NCBI RefSeq assembly: GCF_024586455.1
Contig: NC_065920.1
Location: forward strand, 72,408,215 to 72,472,214
Origin: Bactrocera neohumeralis
Taxonomy: Eukaryota > Arthropoda > Insecta > Diptera > Tephritidae
Reading direction: 5' to 3'
DNA: 64,000 nt
The notes under the pieces were generated by a model. It saw only the letters and a list, made by a program, of their open reading frames with translations. It searched no databases and was not told the origin of the DNA. Within the stretch, counting starts at the first letter, position 1. Every line of letters starts with the position of its first letter. Made by a program: the position numbers and the translations under genes. This document shows, one piece after another, positions 10,241 through 21,572 of this stretch.

Positions 10241-10757
10241 TATACAATAATAAATTCTGGGTCTTTAAATGGGTGATAGTCTTGAGAAATAATACGCTCA
10301 GTAAGCCGATTATGTTGACCACAAGTATATCGAAGCGCGCTTAGATCATAAACCATAGCTTTCATGTAAACAGAGCTTGATGGGCGAACTTGTAGTAATT
10401 GTAAGGAAAACTTCGTTGTTTGAAAATATATCTGCATGAAATTTGACATATATTAATATCCATAACGTACACAACAAAGCAACATTCTAAGAATAAAATG
10501 ATCTCAATTCTATGGCATATATGTAGATGTCATATAAATTGATCGAATAAAATCAATTTGTGGTATGGAACACTTTTTTAATTGAGCAGCTATCTTTACA
10601 AAATTCGAAATGAATTTTGTGCAAAGTAAAAGTACAATTTCCAAATATATGATTTGGATCGAATCCCTCAACCCTACAGTTGCCATACAAACTGTTCAAT
10701 CAAAATCATTTTCTTTTGCTTTTATTTTAGTTTAATTAATTTATTTTTTGTTAAATA
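10241..10757. other. Unassigned AT-rich DNA
   Basis: A 69-codon minus-strand frame at 10240-10449 may be the decayed 5' part of the adjacent transposase, but it shows no certain motif. Otherwise nothing is seen. Confidence 0.4.
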
Positions 10758-11683
10758 CAAAGTCTGTCGCAAAAGAAACAGAACTTTTTAAATATAACTG
10801 TTTCTGGGTGAGTATATATGAAATAAAAGTTTGATCTCTTGTTGACATTTCGTAAAAATTTTAAGACAATTGGATAACTACAATCGATGTTATCGATCAA
10901 AAAGTGACAGCAGCTTTTGGTCATCGGTCGTAAAATGCATTTTGAACAAAGAGCAAATATTAAATTTTGTTTTAAACTTGGGAAAACGTTTACTGAAACA
11001 TTTCAAATGATGAAAAAAAGTTTATGGTGATCAGTGTCTATCCCGTAGTAATGTGCATGAGTGGTTTAAGCGATTCCAAGAAGGTCGTGAGGACCTCTGT
11101 GACGATCAGAAGTCGGTCGTCTTCAGAAGTCAAAAATAAAGACAATGCTGATTTGTTTTTACGATTCCGAGGGTATTGTACACCGAGAGTTCGTCCCACC
11201 TGGCCAAACGATTGATGCTGAGTTTTACCTTGGCGTTATGAAGCGTCTTTTGTCACGCATTCGTCGTGCTCGACCACAATACCGTGAGGCAGGGTCCTGG
11301 CGCCTGTTGCACGATAATGCGCCGTGTCATCGGTCGACGCTTGTCACTGATTTTTTTGACAAAAAACTCCATATTTACCATTAATCACTCACCCTACTCA
11401 CCTGATCTGGCACCCTGTGATTTTTACCTATTTGGAAAACTTCATTTGCCCATGAAAGGGCACTGGTTTCCGAACATTTCCGCTATCCAAAAGGCGACGA
11501 CCGATATTCTCAAGAGCATTCCGAAAAATGACTTTAAACACTCATTTGAAATGTTAATTGACCGGGCTAAACGCTGTATCGAAGCACAAGGAAACTACTT
11601 TGAATAAAAAAATATAACTTTTGAAAAATATTAATCTTTTGTTGTTTTTTCTAACAGTCCTGTTTCTTTTGCGACAGACCTTG
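10758..11683 (+). mobile_element. Non-autonomous mariner with intact TIRs
   Basis: The element starts CAAAGTCTGTCGCAAAAG and ends with the complement of CAAGGTCTGTCGCAAAAG, each bordered by TA (10756-10757 and 11684-11685), the standard mariner target duplication. The inverted repeats are about 30 bp with a few mismatches. At 926 bp it is shorter than a typical full mariner of about 1.3 kb, because the middle of the transposase gene is missing. This is the cleanest DNA transposon insertion in the window. Confidence 0.9.
10935..11607 (+). pseudogene. Mariner transposase remnant with internal deletion
   Basis: The start, MHFEQRANIKFCFKLGKTF (10935 onward), is the usual N-terminal DNA-binding region. 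It continues as VHEWFKRFQEGREDLCDD after a frameshift near 11020. The gene then jumps to the catalytic domain: FVPPGQTIDAEFYLGVMKRL (11170-11255), SWRLLHDNAPCH near 11300, a one-step frameshift, then SPYSPDLAPCDFYLFGKL (11390-11445), the second and third acidic blocks with DD34D-like spacing. The C-terminus CIEAQGNYFE ends at TAA 11605-11607, just before the 3' inverted repeat. The first catalytic Asp region is deleted. It cannot make active enzyme but keeps both TIRs, so it could be moved by a related transposase. Confidence 0.85.
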
Positions 11684-13544
11684 TATATGGTTATGATTTT
11701 CATTTTCAGCTTTTGTCTCAATTAATAAAATTAAGTATAAATTCACTCCAATTCATAGCTACATATGCTTTCGTGAGCATTTCAAATTGCTGCCACTTGT
11801 GCGACTTCAACTGCAAAATTACAAAATAAAAGTGAAAAGTAAACAAAATTGCGGCAAACGCGTGCAAAACTCATGCATATGCATATTAATAATTCTCTCA
11901 ATCAATTCATACGCGTTTTTTCTGCATTAATCGGCTGTTTGTCACGCAGCGCCTGATTCATGCGCCCAAAATTGTCTAGACTTTTACCGAAAACGCGCTG
12001 CACCTGCTGCCAGCGGCGACAAACCAACGCCAACCGCCGACCGCCAGCCGCACAAAACTGCCAAAAATTAAAACGGCGAGTTGGTTTGATAAATTGCGGC
12101 AATTCACGGTTCAATGCCCAGCGAACTGCGCTCTCCCATTCATTTGTATGGATGCAATTCATTAGAATTTTTTCGCGCCATTGCGGGCGGGTACTTACGT
12201 GTGCCTGATAGTTATTTATAGGCTTAAGTTTTTCTACACCGATAACCGTTAGTTTTTGCATGTGCGGAGTTACTAAAAAACGTTAGCTAACAAAAACAAC
12301 AAAAAAGTGGTAAAATATTTGCAAAAAGTTAACTTGTTTTACACGTGAAAAAAACCACGAAAATATCGCAAATCAACAATCATGCCGCAGTACAGTTAGT
12401 CAACTAGTGCATGGTAGTGGTAAATTGTCACACACATACACACATGCATATGTATTGGTTTTTTAGCATATGCACACTTTATAAATCATTTAAAGCGCCG
12501 GTAAGTATGCAAGCAAAAACTCGTCAGCATATTTTCTCACAATATTCACACTCGTGTGCAAACTAATTTACTTTTTTTGCGTGTTGAAGTTTTATTTTTG
12601 CGTATGCGTGTGCATTATGCAACATATTATTATTATTATTATTATTACAGCGCTGTAAATCAACATAAAAGGTAAATAATGAAACGCGTAAAAGTGAAAA
12701 ATGCACGGAAACACACTTAAACGCACACACATACATATATAAATGAAAATATACACACTCACATGCCGCGCATATTATTAAGCGAAATATATTAAAGCAT
12801 AAAGCATCTGGACGTTTGTATGCTGGCTTGATTGGAAATTCGCGCTGCAATTGCCGGCGCTGCCAACGCCGCCACAGCCGCCACACATGGCGTATGAGTG
12901 ACATGCAATTTGTTGGAAATTAAATTTTTACGTGCCAGCCGCATTCAACTGCAACGCTCCGCCAGCGCGAGTGTATTATGAGCACAGTACTCAACTGCTT
13001 TTATGCACTGCACTCACACAAACAAAAAACATAAACTTACATGCACACATTCAACATAAAAACACACACACATATATGTACACGCGTGTTATTTGCCTGA
13101 CTTAATGCTAAAAATTGATTGCCGTCGCTTTTGTAATGCAGAAACGAATTATTTACTTCTGTAATCATAAAATTGTGTGTGTTTGAGTCCGTGTGCGTGT
13201 TGGAAATTATGTCGAAAGGTGTTTATTTTAAATCGCGGTAGGCTGTATAAAGTTTTGTGACTGCGTAAAGTTTATTTGAGAAACTTTAGTTCTTTTAAGG
13301 TTCATCATATTTCATCGCTTACTTTTGTTGATTGTGTTCGGTGTCTGAAAGGGACATCTTTTTCAAATGAGATAAGTAAGATTCGATTGAATTTATTGCG
13401 TTTTGGGTAAATAAAATTGATCTACAACTTTCTCCAGATCAATGGCATAGAGAAAAATAAATTCATTGCCAACAAATGCGTGCACAAGGCAGAAAAGTTA
13501 ATCATGTTTGAAAATATCATAGTGAAATTTTGGAAAAACAAGAA
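11684..13544. other. Non-repetitive AT-rich DNA with microsatellites
   Basis: Apart from the candidate frame at 11902-12261 I find only simple repeats: an (ATT)n run at about 12628-12650, CACACACATA-type runs near 12430, 12725 and 13065, and a short GC-rich patch of CCGCCACAG words near 12860. A minus-strand frame at 12563-12904 runs through the ATT and CA repeats and is not credible as a gene. Confidence 0.55.
11902..12261 (-). CDS. Candidate host coding sequence of 119 codons, function unknown
   Basis: This ATG-initiated frame on the minus strand (start MQKLTVIGVEKLKPINNYQ, stop TGA) lies in DNA without transposon signatures. The first half contains TRPQWREKILMNCIHTNEWE. The second is basic, with five tryptophans overall and RRLALVCRRWQQVQRVFGK. 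Codon choice looks ordinary for a fly gene (CGC/CGT for Arg, CAG for Gln), and GC is higher than in the flanks. There is no signal peptide, membrane segment or zinc motif, and I do not recognise a family. Against it: the opposite strand is open over 82 codons in the same place, no clear promoter or polyadenylation signal is seen, and no neighbouring exons are evident. It could be a small single-exon gene, one exon of a larger gene, or chance. Confidence 0.3.
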   Translation of the reverse strand: MQKLTVIGVEKLKPINNYQAHVSTRPQWREKILMNCIHTNEWESAVRWALNRELPQFIKPTRRFNFWQFCAAGGRRLALVCRRWQQVQRVFGKSLDNFGRMNQALRDKQPINAEKTRMN

Positions 13545-13978
13545 AAAGCGTTAACTTCGGCTGCACCGCAGCTAATATACCCTTCACAGGTGCATTTGCT
13601 TTTGTAACTATGCGTCCAGTTTGTATGGTAGCTGCATGATATAGTTAACCGATCTGAATAATTTCTTCGGAGATTGCACAGATGCCTTAGAAAATAATCT
13701 ATAACAAATTTCGTGAATATATCTTGTCAAAAGCAAAAGTTTTCCATACAAGAATTGATTCCGATCGTTCAGTTTGTATGGCAGCTATATGCTATAGTAA
13801 GCCGATCTGAACAATTTCTTCGTATATTACAAGAACTTGATTCCGAACGTTCAGTTTGTATGGCAGCTATATGTTATAGTGGCCCGATATCGGCAGTTCC
13901 GACAAATGAGCAGCTTCTTGAAGAGAAAATGACGTTTACAAAATTTCAAAACGATATCTTAAAAAGTGTATCTTCACA
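13545..13978 (-). repeat. Copy of unclassified dispersed repeat (about 155-bp internal units)
   Basis: It begins AACAAGAAAAAGCGTTAACT followed by TCGGCTGCACCG. It then carries repeated units with CAGTTTGTATGGCAGCTATA near 13615, 13770 and 13850, and ends in the ATGAGCAGCTTCTTGAAGAG / AAATGACGTTT block near 13905-13940. The matching terminal part (the TATACCCTG end seen at 21573) is missing, so this copy is truncated at about 13978. Other copies lie at 21573, 45035, 47085 and 54545, with pieces at 19975 and 40305. Confidence 0.75.
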
Positions 13979-15555
13979 AATGCAATATATTACTTTTGAA
14001 AAATGTTTATTAATTTCTCTTTATTTTTGAACATTGTTTCTGTTTAAATGAGTTAAGCCTCCCCCCACTCTACCTGGGGAAAACTGGCGCACCCTAGCAA
14101 AAGACCTTAATACACCACATCCGATGGCACCATACACTTACATCGCCACACCATACCAACACAACTCACCACACCTGTACCCACTCAACAAAAAGGATGG
14201 ACTTCGTGATGGGACATTCTTCTTCATTTACAAGACATTCGCTGAGACATTGCGCCGCGTCAGCACCTCTACTCTACCGCAATTATACTTTTTTGACCTC
14301 CATTGGTAAAAAATCGATCGCCAGCTCGCCGCCCCGTATATCGACACTAATTTTAAAAAAATTAAATTTTAAAACATTTATAATTATAAAGAATTATAAT
14401 TCCTTTAATCAAATTGTGAAAATACAAACAAAATTTGTTTTTGTTAAACATAAATTTTGCATACTTTTATTCAGTTTCCATCACACATTTACTGAAATTT
14501 CTACAAATGAATTTCTTCTGCTCGTTTATTAGCATAACATACATTTATTCTATTGAAATAATTTCTATGGAATAAAAGCTAAAGCGATATTAAACTAATT
14601 AAAACTTTTAACAGAAACACTGAAAAAAATCAAAACTGTCAATCTGACAGCAAAGCTCAAAATTATTTGGGATTAATTTCTACAGATACAGCAAAGAGAG
14701 GGTCGAAAATGCTTTAGGCTACGTTTACCGTTAGATGACGCTGCTGCTTATAATATAAATATAGAAAAATGAGTCGAATAAATGCCCGTCGCATTGATTA
14801 AAGACAGCGCACAAGTCCCGAACAAATTTAACACAAAAAGATTCTAAGAAATCGTGAGAATTATTTTTTCGCCGGACCAATTTAGATGCCGGGTCAGCAA
14901 AAGTATATCTCCGAAATTAATTTGAATCTTCAAATATCCTCTTGTAGCCATATTCTTGAATAGTTTAACATACGACACATAAAAAAATCTATTTTTTCTT
15001 ATTTCTAGACTCGAATGCGCCCTAATATTCTTTTTGCTTCCGTGCTCTGTATAATCCCGGTCTTCTCCGTGAATAGAACTTAAAAAAAATTTAGTAGATA
15101 GAAGGACTTTCGGTTGGAAAAATGGTCAATAATTGACGAAAAAGCATCTTTAAAATAAAAGTATAGAAGAAAATAAGTGTGCCAAAATTCGGTGAAGAAC
15201 TTAACCATGGACTACAGAAAAAGCGGAAAAATTTGATAGTGATCCGATCATTTACTTCCGAGCGAATTTGAAAAATGAAGTTTGGAAAAAAAGCGGAAAA
15301 CTGAACCGTCTACACTTTATGAGGCTATAAAATATATGAAGTATTTATTTTTAAAAATATTTATCTTATATCGAAATTTACGAAAAAGAGGCAAATTATT
15401 TTTTTCGAAAGTTCACTCGAAGTGTTTCCTTTAAAACTCACCACCCGTTGGCGCCACTATCGCAAGAGCACTTTTTTTCGCAAATGGATACTGTCAAGTC
15501 GAATCGAACTCGTAGTTTTGATTTGTCAACAAGTGTAAGTTGGAATGCTCTCCGG
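13979..15555. other. Unassigned AT-rich DNA
   Basis: It includes a C-rich, CACCACA-like patch at about 14050-14190 and otherwise nothing I can name. The stretch at 15410-15560 (CACCCGTTGGCGCCACTATC) may belong to the 5' end of the following mariner. Confidence 0.4.
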
Positions 15556-16105
15556 TTTTAATTGCGAACCGAAGTAGTTTCGTTGTTTCGTGAACATCAA
15601 CATGTAAGATGGATGCATTCGGACACATAGAAGACTAAAAACGAAATTGTTCTAGCGGCCGGAAAGCTGATAAACACTAGGATTCCTAAGGGATGATCTA
15701 CATCGACTACTAGGAGAACGCAAATCGTCACAACGCTCTATTATGCCGAATTATTGGTCGCATTCGATGTCAAATTGCAGAAAACGGCACTATTTTGCAA
15801 AGGAAATATATTTCTTCTAACGTTACAATGGTCCGGCTCACTTCTCTCCTGTCGCCACTGCCAAATCAGTCGATTTACGATCATGTTATAAACTATCATG
15901 TAGGTCATGATCTTCTCCAGTTTCGACACTGCGTGACTTTCTTTAATTCTATATTTGAAAAGGTCACTTTCCGGGTAGAAATTTAGATCGAATGAAGAGT
16001 CACCACGGATGACTACTTTCCAGAAAAAGTATTTTTCAGACGGGTCAAAGGAGTTGCTAAAATAAGAATATGCTGAGAAATAAAACAATAGTAGTATAAA
16101 CAGTG
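15556..16105 (+). pseudogene. Mariner transposase relic
   Basis: Fragments of a mariner transposase appear in shifting plus-strand frames: AAGKLINTRIPKG near 15655-15695 (normally a SAGKV... block), YYAELLVAFDVKLQK near 15740-15785, NGPAHFSPVATAKSVDLR near 15825-15880 (the DNAPAH block with Asp lost to Gly context), LLPHALYSPDLAPCDFLLF-like text in decayed form near 15890-15945, then KYFSDGSKELLK near 16025-16065. Frameshifts between every block and multiple stops show long decay. It lacks the N-terminal DNA-binding region. I saw no inverted repeats. The assignment rests on the ordered series of blocks, not on any one of them. Confidence 0.6.
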
Positions 16106-17590
16106 AAAGAGTTTCCTTTAAGAGACCCGGTGCCCTGCAACAGTTTTTGTAGATTTTTTCACCAACAATTTACTAAAATCGTTCCAAGACCTCGGTTTTC
16201 TCTCTACGGTTCTGCAGCTAAACATTTGTTGATTGGTCAGCCCTGCCCTGTGTCAATATAAAGTAAGAATTTTTGCCGGAAATTAATATTTTCCTTGTAC
16301 CATCAATCAGCCACAGCATATAATTACAGGACGAGCACGTAAAAAGTTTGAAGCAAAAAATTCAGTTATTTCGCATAACATTTAAAATATTGAGTAAAGA
16401 TGACTTTGAGGTCAGAAAAAATCAGAAATGTGGAAACGAGAAGACGGTCTCAAACGCCTACTATTATCCATGTATTTCAAGCCATAGATCTTGGTTGATT
16501 TGGAGCCTTTCTTGCAAGTTTAAAAAAAGTTAATTATATTCTTTAGCAAATAATGTTAAAAAATATTTTTATCTCTGACACTTCAATCTCAACTAATAAA
16601 ATACATAAATAAATTCTTTAAAGTTAGGCTCTTATATTTTCCACATTTATCTTCGCGAAACACAAATAAAATAAGTGAAAATTAAAAGTAAGCAACCGCT
16701 TAGCAGAACTGCTTGCGAGAGCTATTTTCAATTTCCGCGCTGCAAACGCAAGCATTTGCGGTTTTTGGTTTTTTAACAGCAAACTTACTCAACGAAGTTG
16801 CAACGTCTTTGCTGCTTCCTCACTTCGATCTCCTGTTTGTTGAATTTCCCTTACTCGCGCTCTCTTGCCTTCCCTTTTCCGGCCGCGTTTGGCTGCTTCA
16901 CTTGCCACACAAACGTCATTGCCACTGCTAAATGCAATTGAATTGAATTGCAGCCAAAAAAGTGATGAAAATGTCGAGTACAACAACACTGCACAACAAA
17001 TACTGTAGACGTCGACAAAAGCAGCAGAGATACTATAACCAAATTGAAGTCAAATTCAAGCTGCTTGTCATTGTGGCAGTGGCAATGTTACAGTCATTGC
17101 GTCGCATCTCATTGCCCTCATCAGCGCGTTCTCGAGCGATTTTTATTTATTTCGTTTCACGCTGCTTCGCTTTTCACATTTTCGCTGTTCTCCTGCATTT
17201 TTGCTTTAGTTTAGTCGAAATTTTTGCGCTCATTTGCTATTTTATTTTATTTATTTTGCAAAAATTTGCTTTCCAGTTTTGCCGAAAACAGCTTTCAGTG
17301 TCATTTTGTTTTGTGGGTTTGCCATTTTTTTCTTAGATTATCGCATTTCTTTCCCTTTTATTTTCAGTTTTTTCTTGGATTATATCAGTTCTTTCTTTTT
17401 TTGTTTATGTTTAACGACATCAAAATGTGCGTGTCCTTTTCACTTAAATTGCCTGTCATTTCATGAGCTGCATATTGTTTCTCATTTAATTTTGAATTTT
17501 TGGTATGGAAAATTTTTTAGAAACTATTGAATTTTTTTGTTATTTGTTAAAAAATATATTCTGTTTTGTAGCCATATGTTTATTTCACCT
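16106..17590. other. Unassigned, mostly non-repetitive DNA
   Basis: 16.1-16.7 kb is AT-rich with no signal. 16.68-17.15 kb is more GC-rich and looks like unique host DNA. 17.15-17.55 kb is T-rich. Overlapping open frames of 60-124 codons on both strands (for example 16962-17336) are dominated by Phe/Leu from T-runs and show no family features. Confidence 0.5.
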
Positions 17591-18900
17591 TTAATTTAAA
17601 ATCACACAAAAATCAAATTTCAGGATCCCAAAAAAATTTTTTGAGAATTTCAGAAAAAGAATACCAAACACACAAAGGAAATAAAAATATAATACTAATC
17701 TCACAAAAATCAAATTTCGGGATCCCGAAAAAATTTTGAGAATTTCAGGCGTAGAATAGCGAAAACTCAAAGTAATTAAAAAAATAATGCAAATCATTTA
17801 AAAATCAAATTTCAGGATCCCGAAAAAAAAATTGTAATCATATAAAGGAATTAAAAATAATAATAATCAAATTTTTTCGGTATCCCGAAAAAAAAAATTT
17901 TATACTAATTTCATACGCAGAATTCGAAAACTTCAAAAGTAATTAAAAAAATAATACTAATCATAAAAATTAATTTATTGCGGTATTCCGAAATAAAAAA
18001 TTATATAAAATATGAAAATATTGAATAGCTCAAAATAACTAGAAAACTAATAATTTGTAATAATTAAAAATCTTGAAATAATTCATATGCGTGTGTCACT
18101 TACTTAGCTTTTTGTGAAAACAAAGCGTTCATTAAATTGTTGCAAGAAATGCAAACGATAAATAGAAAAACTTCAAATAATAAATATTTTAAAAATTTCG
18201 GGATCCCGGAAAATCACAATTTTTAACTAAATACCATATATTGCTAAACGTAGAAACTAACGCTCCGATAAAAAGATAAAATATGACAATTCGACTCTGA
18301 AATCACAATGCCTTCAAATTATAGAAAATATGAAGAATTTTCCGAATATTGATATGGGATATACTAATAATAGAGAGTATTGTTTTAACCATTCAAAGCA
18401 ATCATCGCTAGTTCTAAATATTTACAAATGTATGTATATGTAATTTAATTTTATAAGAAATTCCTAAACAATTTCGAATAATCCCGATTTTTTAATTTTC
18501 GGGATCCCGAGATATATTAATTTTTACTTTTATTCCCGATTATTGTCATTTAAAAGTTATGTCCTGAAATTATTTCGAATAATCCTGATTTTTTTTAATT
18601 TTCGGGATCCCGAAATATTTGTATTTATATTTGCGACCCCGATTATTGTCATTTAAAAGTTATGTTCTGCATGCTTGAGATTTCTGAAATTTTAAGACCT
18701 TGAAATGAAATCACACACGTGAAATTAGTCAATACATAGTACGAGTATGATATGCATTTTTTATTAATATAGAATGTTATTTAAAGCGATCATTTGCTAG
18801 TTCTACATATGTACATGTAAGTAACTGAAATCACTTCAGATTTTTGCAATGAAATCCCGAAATTATGTCGATTTTAAAAATTTCGGAATCCCAAAAATAC
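17591..18900. repeat. Degenerate tandem region with TTTCGGGATCCCGAAA palindromes
   Basis: The 16-base palindrome TTTCGGGATCCCGAAA is perfect at 17715-17730 and 18600-18615. One- to three-base variants lie near 17620, 17810, 17875, 17980, 18196, 18497 and 18882. From 17600 to 18000 it recurs about every 65-100 bases inside similar AT-rich text (AAAATCAAATTT before it, GTAATTAAAAAAATAAT after it). Further right the spacing becomes irregular. There is no coding sequence. It looks like an old tandem array in which the palindrome has been kept better than its surroundings. Confidence 0.65.
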
Positions 18901-19970
18901 CCATTTTTAACAGGAATACCGAATTTTGCTGGTTAAAAGCTATATCCAGAATACTTACGATTTCTTAAATCTCAAGACTTCAATTTTAGGGTATATGCAT
19001 GAGAAATTAGACAAATACGTTTTTGTTAATATGTTGTTTTTGCACAAATTTGAAAAGACACATTTTTTAAATTCCATATAAGTAGAAGAAACTCCACTCA
19101 TTTGCTCAGTCAATAGACACAAGAATAAATTTGCAAATTTTTGTCTTCAAAAATCACTTACAAATAAACTCAAATTGCAATTTAATTACGTAATCTTTTT
19201 TGAAAAGAAAATAATTTTGTGAAAATAAATTTGCTAAGAAGCGTAAACAACTATATTACATCCGCAGAAATGGGTTAATTCTATCAAATACTATTTGGCA
19301 AGCGTCATAATCAATGCAACATGCAAGCCAACAGGGCGTATGATGAACTTTTCTGCGTGATTTGTGCTGCTTGGTTTTTTTGACTTTTTTGAGCAAGGCA
19401 TGTTTTACTAATTTACTACTTTTACTTTTTGGCCGGCATCATGCATATAAATTTTTTGTTTGTAGTAAAGCATTAGCTTGCATTATATACAGTTGTTTGC
19501 CAGTACAGCTGGCTCTTAATAATTTTTCAACTCAACTCAAGAAAAAAATACCAGAAACACTTATTTTTGGTGTTTATAAAAAGCGCTTGTGCATTATTCT
19601 CGTAATAAATTCAAGAAAGCACACATATACATATATATATACATACATATATACATATACATATACATATAAATATCTTCAAATCTTTCACGCTGCGTTG
19701 TTGTTGTGGAGCAAGTGCACACAAGCGCAACATTTCTGCTTGAATGCCTCTGTCAGCTAATTAGCACATAAAGTGTGACAGTAAATTAGCTTTTATTGAG
19801 GCTTAGTAACTATAAAGTGTTTTATCACGAAAAGTTATAAAGCCTTTAAATATGGAAAACTAATATTTTTTGTTTTTTTTTTTTACTTCATAGCGTATCT
19901 TAGGTAATTTCATGAAGATATAATGCCAACTTAAAGAGTTTTACATACAGAAACTTAATTTTCATTGATC
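18901..19970. other. Unassigned AT-rich DNA
   Basis: It contains a CATATA microsatellite at about 19621-19675. A plus-strand frame at 19362-19760 reads through that microsatellite and is not supported as a gene. Confidence 0.5.
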
Positions 19971-19974
19971 AACG

Positions 19975-20090
19975 GTAGCCTCTAGTAGTCCTATACGACG
20001 GTTCAGACAAAAGAGCAGCTTATTAAAGAGAAAAGAACGTTTAGAAATTTTCAGATCGATGTATTTAAAACTGAGGGACTTGTTCGTCGT
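19975..20090 (-). repeat. Fragment of the unclassified dispersed repeat
   Basis: This short piece matches the terminal part of the dispersed family: CAGACAAAAGAGCAGCTTAT, then GAGAAAAGAACGTTTAGAA, then ACTGAGGGACTTGTTCG. It is the same order as in the copies at 13.9 and 54.9 kb. Confidence 0.6.
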
Positions 20091-20204
20091 TATTTGAATT
20101 AAAAAAAACAACATCAGAGTCTTAGGTATATAAATATATAAAGACCGGTTAAAAGAAATCCATGGACCAAATTTCCCTATATTAATAGCTGCTTAAACCG
20201 ACTC

Positions 20205-21356
20205 ATTTCTGAGGTGGCTGATTGCTGGTGAAGAAAAGTAGGTCTCTTACGAAAACGTCAACAGAAATCGGTGAAAGTCTAAAGTTTCATCTTCTATGAG
20301 TTCTTGCCTTACCACCACACTCTTGATTTGAATATGCTCTGAGTCAACAGTTGCACCGTCTGAAACAAGTAATCGCCCCGAAAGGTTACTTGTTGTCTTT
20401 TGACTTTTGCTTTTGCTCCAAATGGCATTGCCAGTGATCAAGTTCCCCTTTGAGCTTCAAACGTCCTACGACGTTGTCATTACTCAAAAGGCCTTTGAAT
20501 CTATCTATCAAGCAATCAATAAGATTTTCGATTTCTTTGGTTTTCAAAGCACATACTTTTTCTGAAAGCAGCAAACTTAGTTGAAATCCATCCAATACTT
20601 CTCTAGAAAAGCGCGTCTTTAAATCTTTGCCGATGGTGTTCAACAGAGGAATGTACACTGAGACCCTGTAGTATTCTTGGCAAATTTTTCGCGTTCTGTA
20701 TGTCGGCCGCAGGTTTTCCTTTGTCAATTCAGTTCTGCCGCCATTTTGTTTCGTCTGAATAACGTCGAAAACATTTCTTAGCTTCTTGTTTTCGATTTCA
20801 GAACGTTACAAGAAACGTGTCTATCATATTTGATGCCTTTGCCAGTTCAATTATAACTATAATTTTCCTAAAGCGGTTGAACGCTTGGGATACGTGTTCT
20901 TGAACAACTTATGCAGCCTTTTTAAGATATTGCATACCATCTTGATTAATTGTATCTTAACAGATTTATATATGAAGCAACTAAACTAACCACTACGCCA
21001 AAATTAATCAAATAAAGAAGTCCAATAAATTTTTACCACATTCTAAACCAAAACTTGATGTGTTACGACACAATTTTTTGAATAAAAAGAAATTTAGGAT
21101 GGATTTATTGAAAATTTAATCTGCATGCGTTACTACAATTTGTAACCTCACTGCTATCTTAGCATTATTTATTATATTCAAAAAATGGAGACAGCCTTTA
21201 ATTTTGTTTCTGAAATAAAATGGCGAATTTCTGAATTATATTTCTGTTACTTTATTACTTTATATTTTTTTAGAATAGTAAAATTATTAATAAGCCATTT
21301 AACCCTTGGGAGGGGAAATGTCCACCATTTCCACCCTCTGAATCCGGCTCTGATAT
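20205..21356 (-). pseudogene. hAT-type transposase relic
   Basis: The minus strand carries a stretch of about 113 open codons (20386-20727) with EYYRVSVYIPLLNTIGKDL and FSREVLDGFQLSLLLSEKV. The second is almost identical in wording to the plus-strand hAT relic at 28.3-29.5 kb. A second frame (20247-20441) continues downstream. The wording is that of the large hAT-derived family often annotated as zinc finger MYM-type-like. A possible 5' terminal repeat, CAGAGCCGGATTCAGAGGG, reads leftward from 21356. The zinc-finger N-terminus and the C-terminal dimerisation region are not recognisable, and I found no matching 3' terminus, so the element is truncated. Confidence 0.65.
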
Positions 21357-21572
21357 GATGTAGACATCTAGCAATAATCCCACAAATTCACTTTTCATTC
21401 TTCCCTTAACTGCCCCACTTTTATTTTCATATCTTTATTTCTCATTTCATAAATTTTTCAGTTGCTAAATGATCTTTCCTTTAATCTTTCTTTAAACTAA
21501 ATCCTACCTTTCCCTTTAATAACAAAAAAAAAAAAAAACATCAATAAACATTTTCATTCATCTATTTAATTA

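Noticed and set aside
12563..12904. 113-codon minus-strand frame
   Set aside because: It includes a poly-Asn run from the (ATT)n microsatellite and Tyr/Val/Cys text from CA repeats.
16962..17336. 124-codon plus-strand frame, partly hydrophobic
   Set aside because: The hydrophobic half comes from T-rich low-complexity DNA, with several overlapping frames of equal quality.
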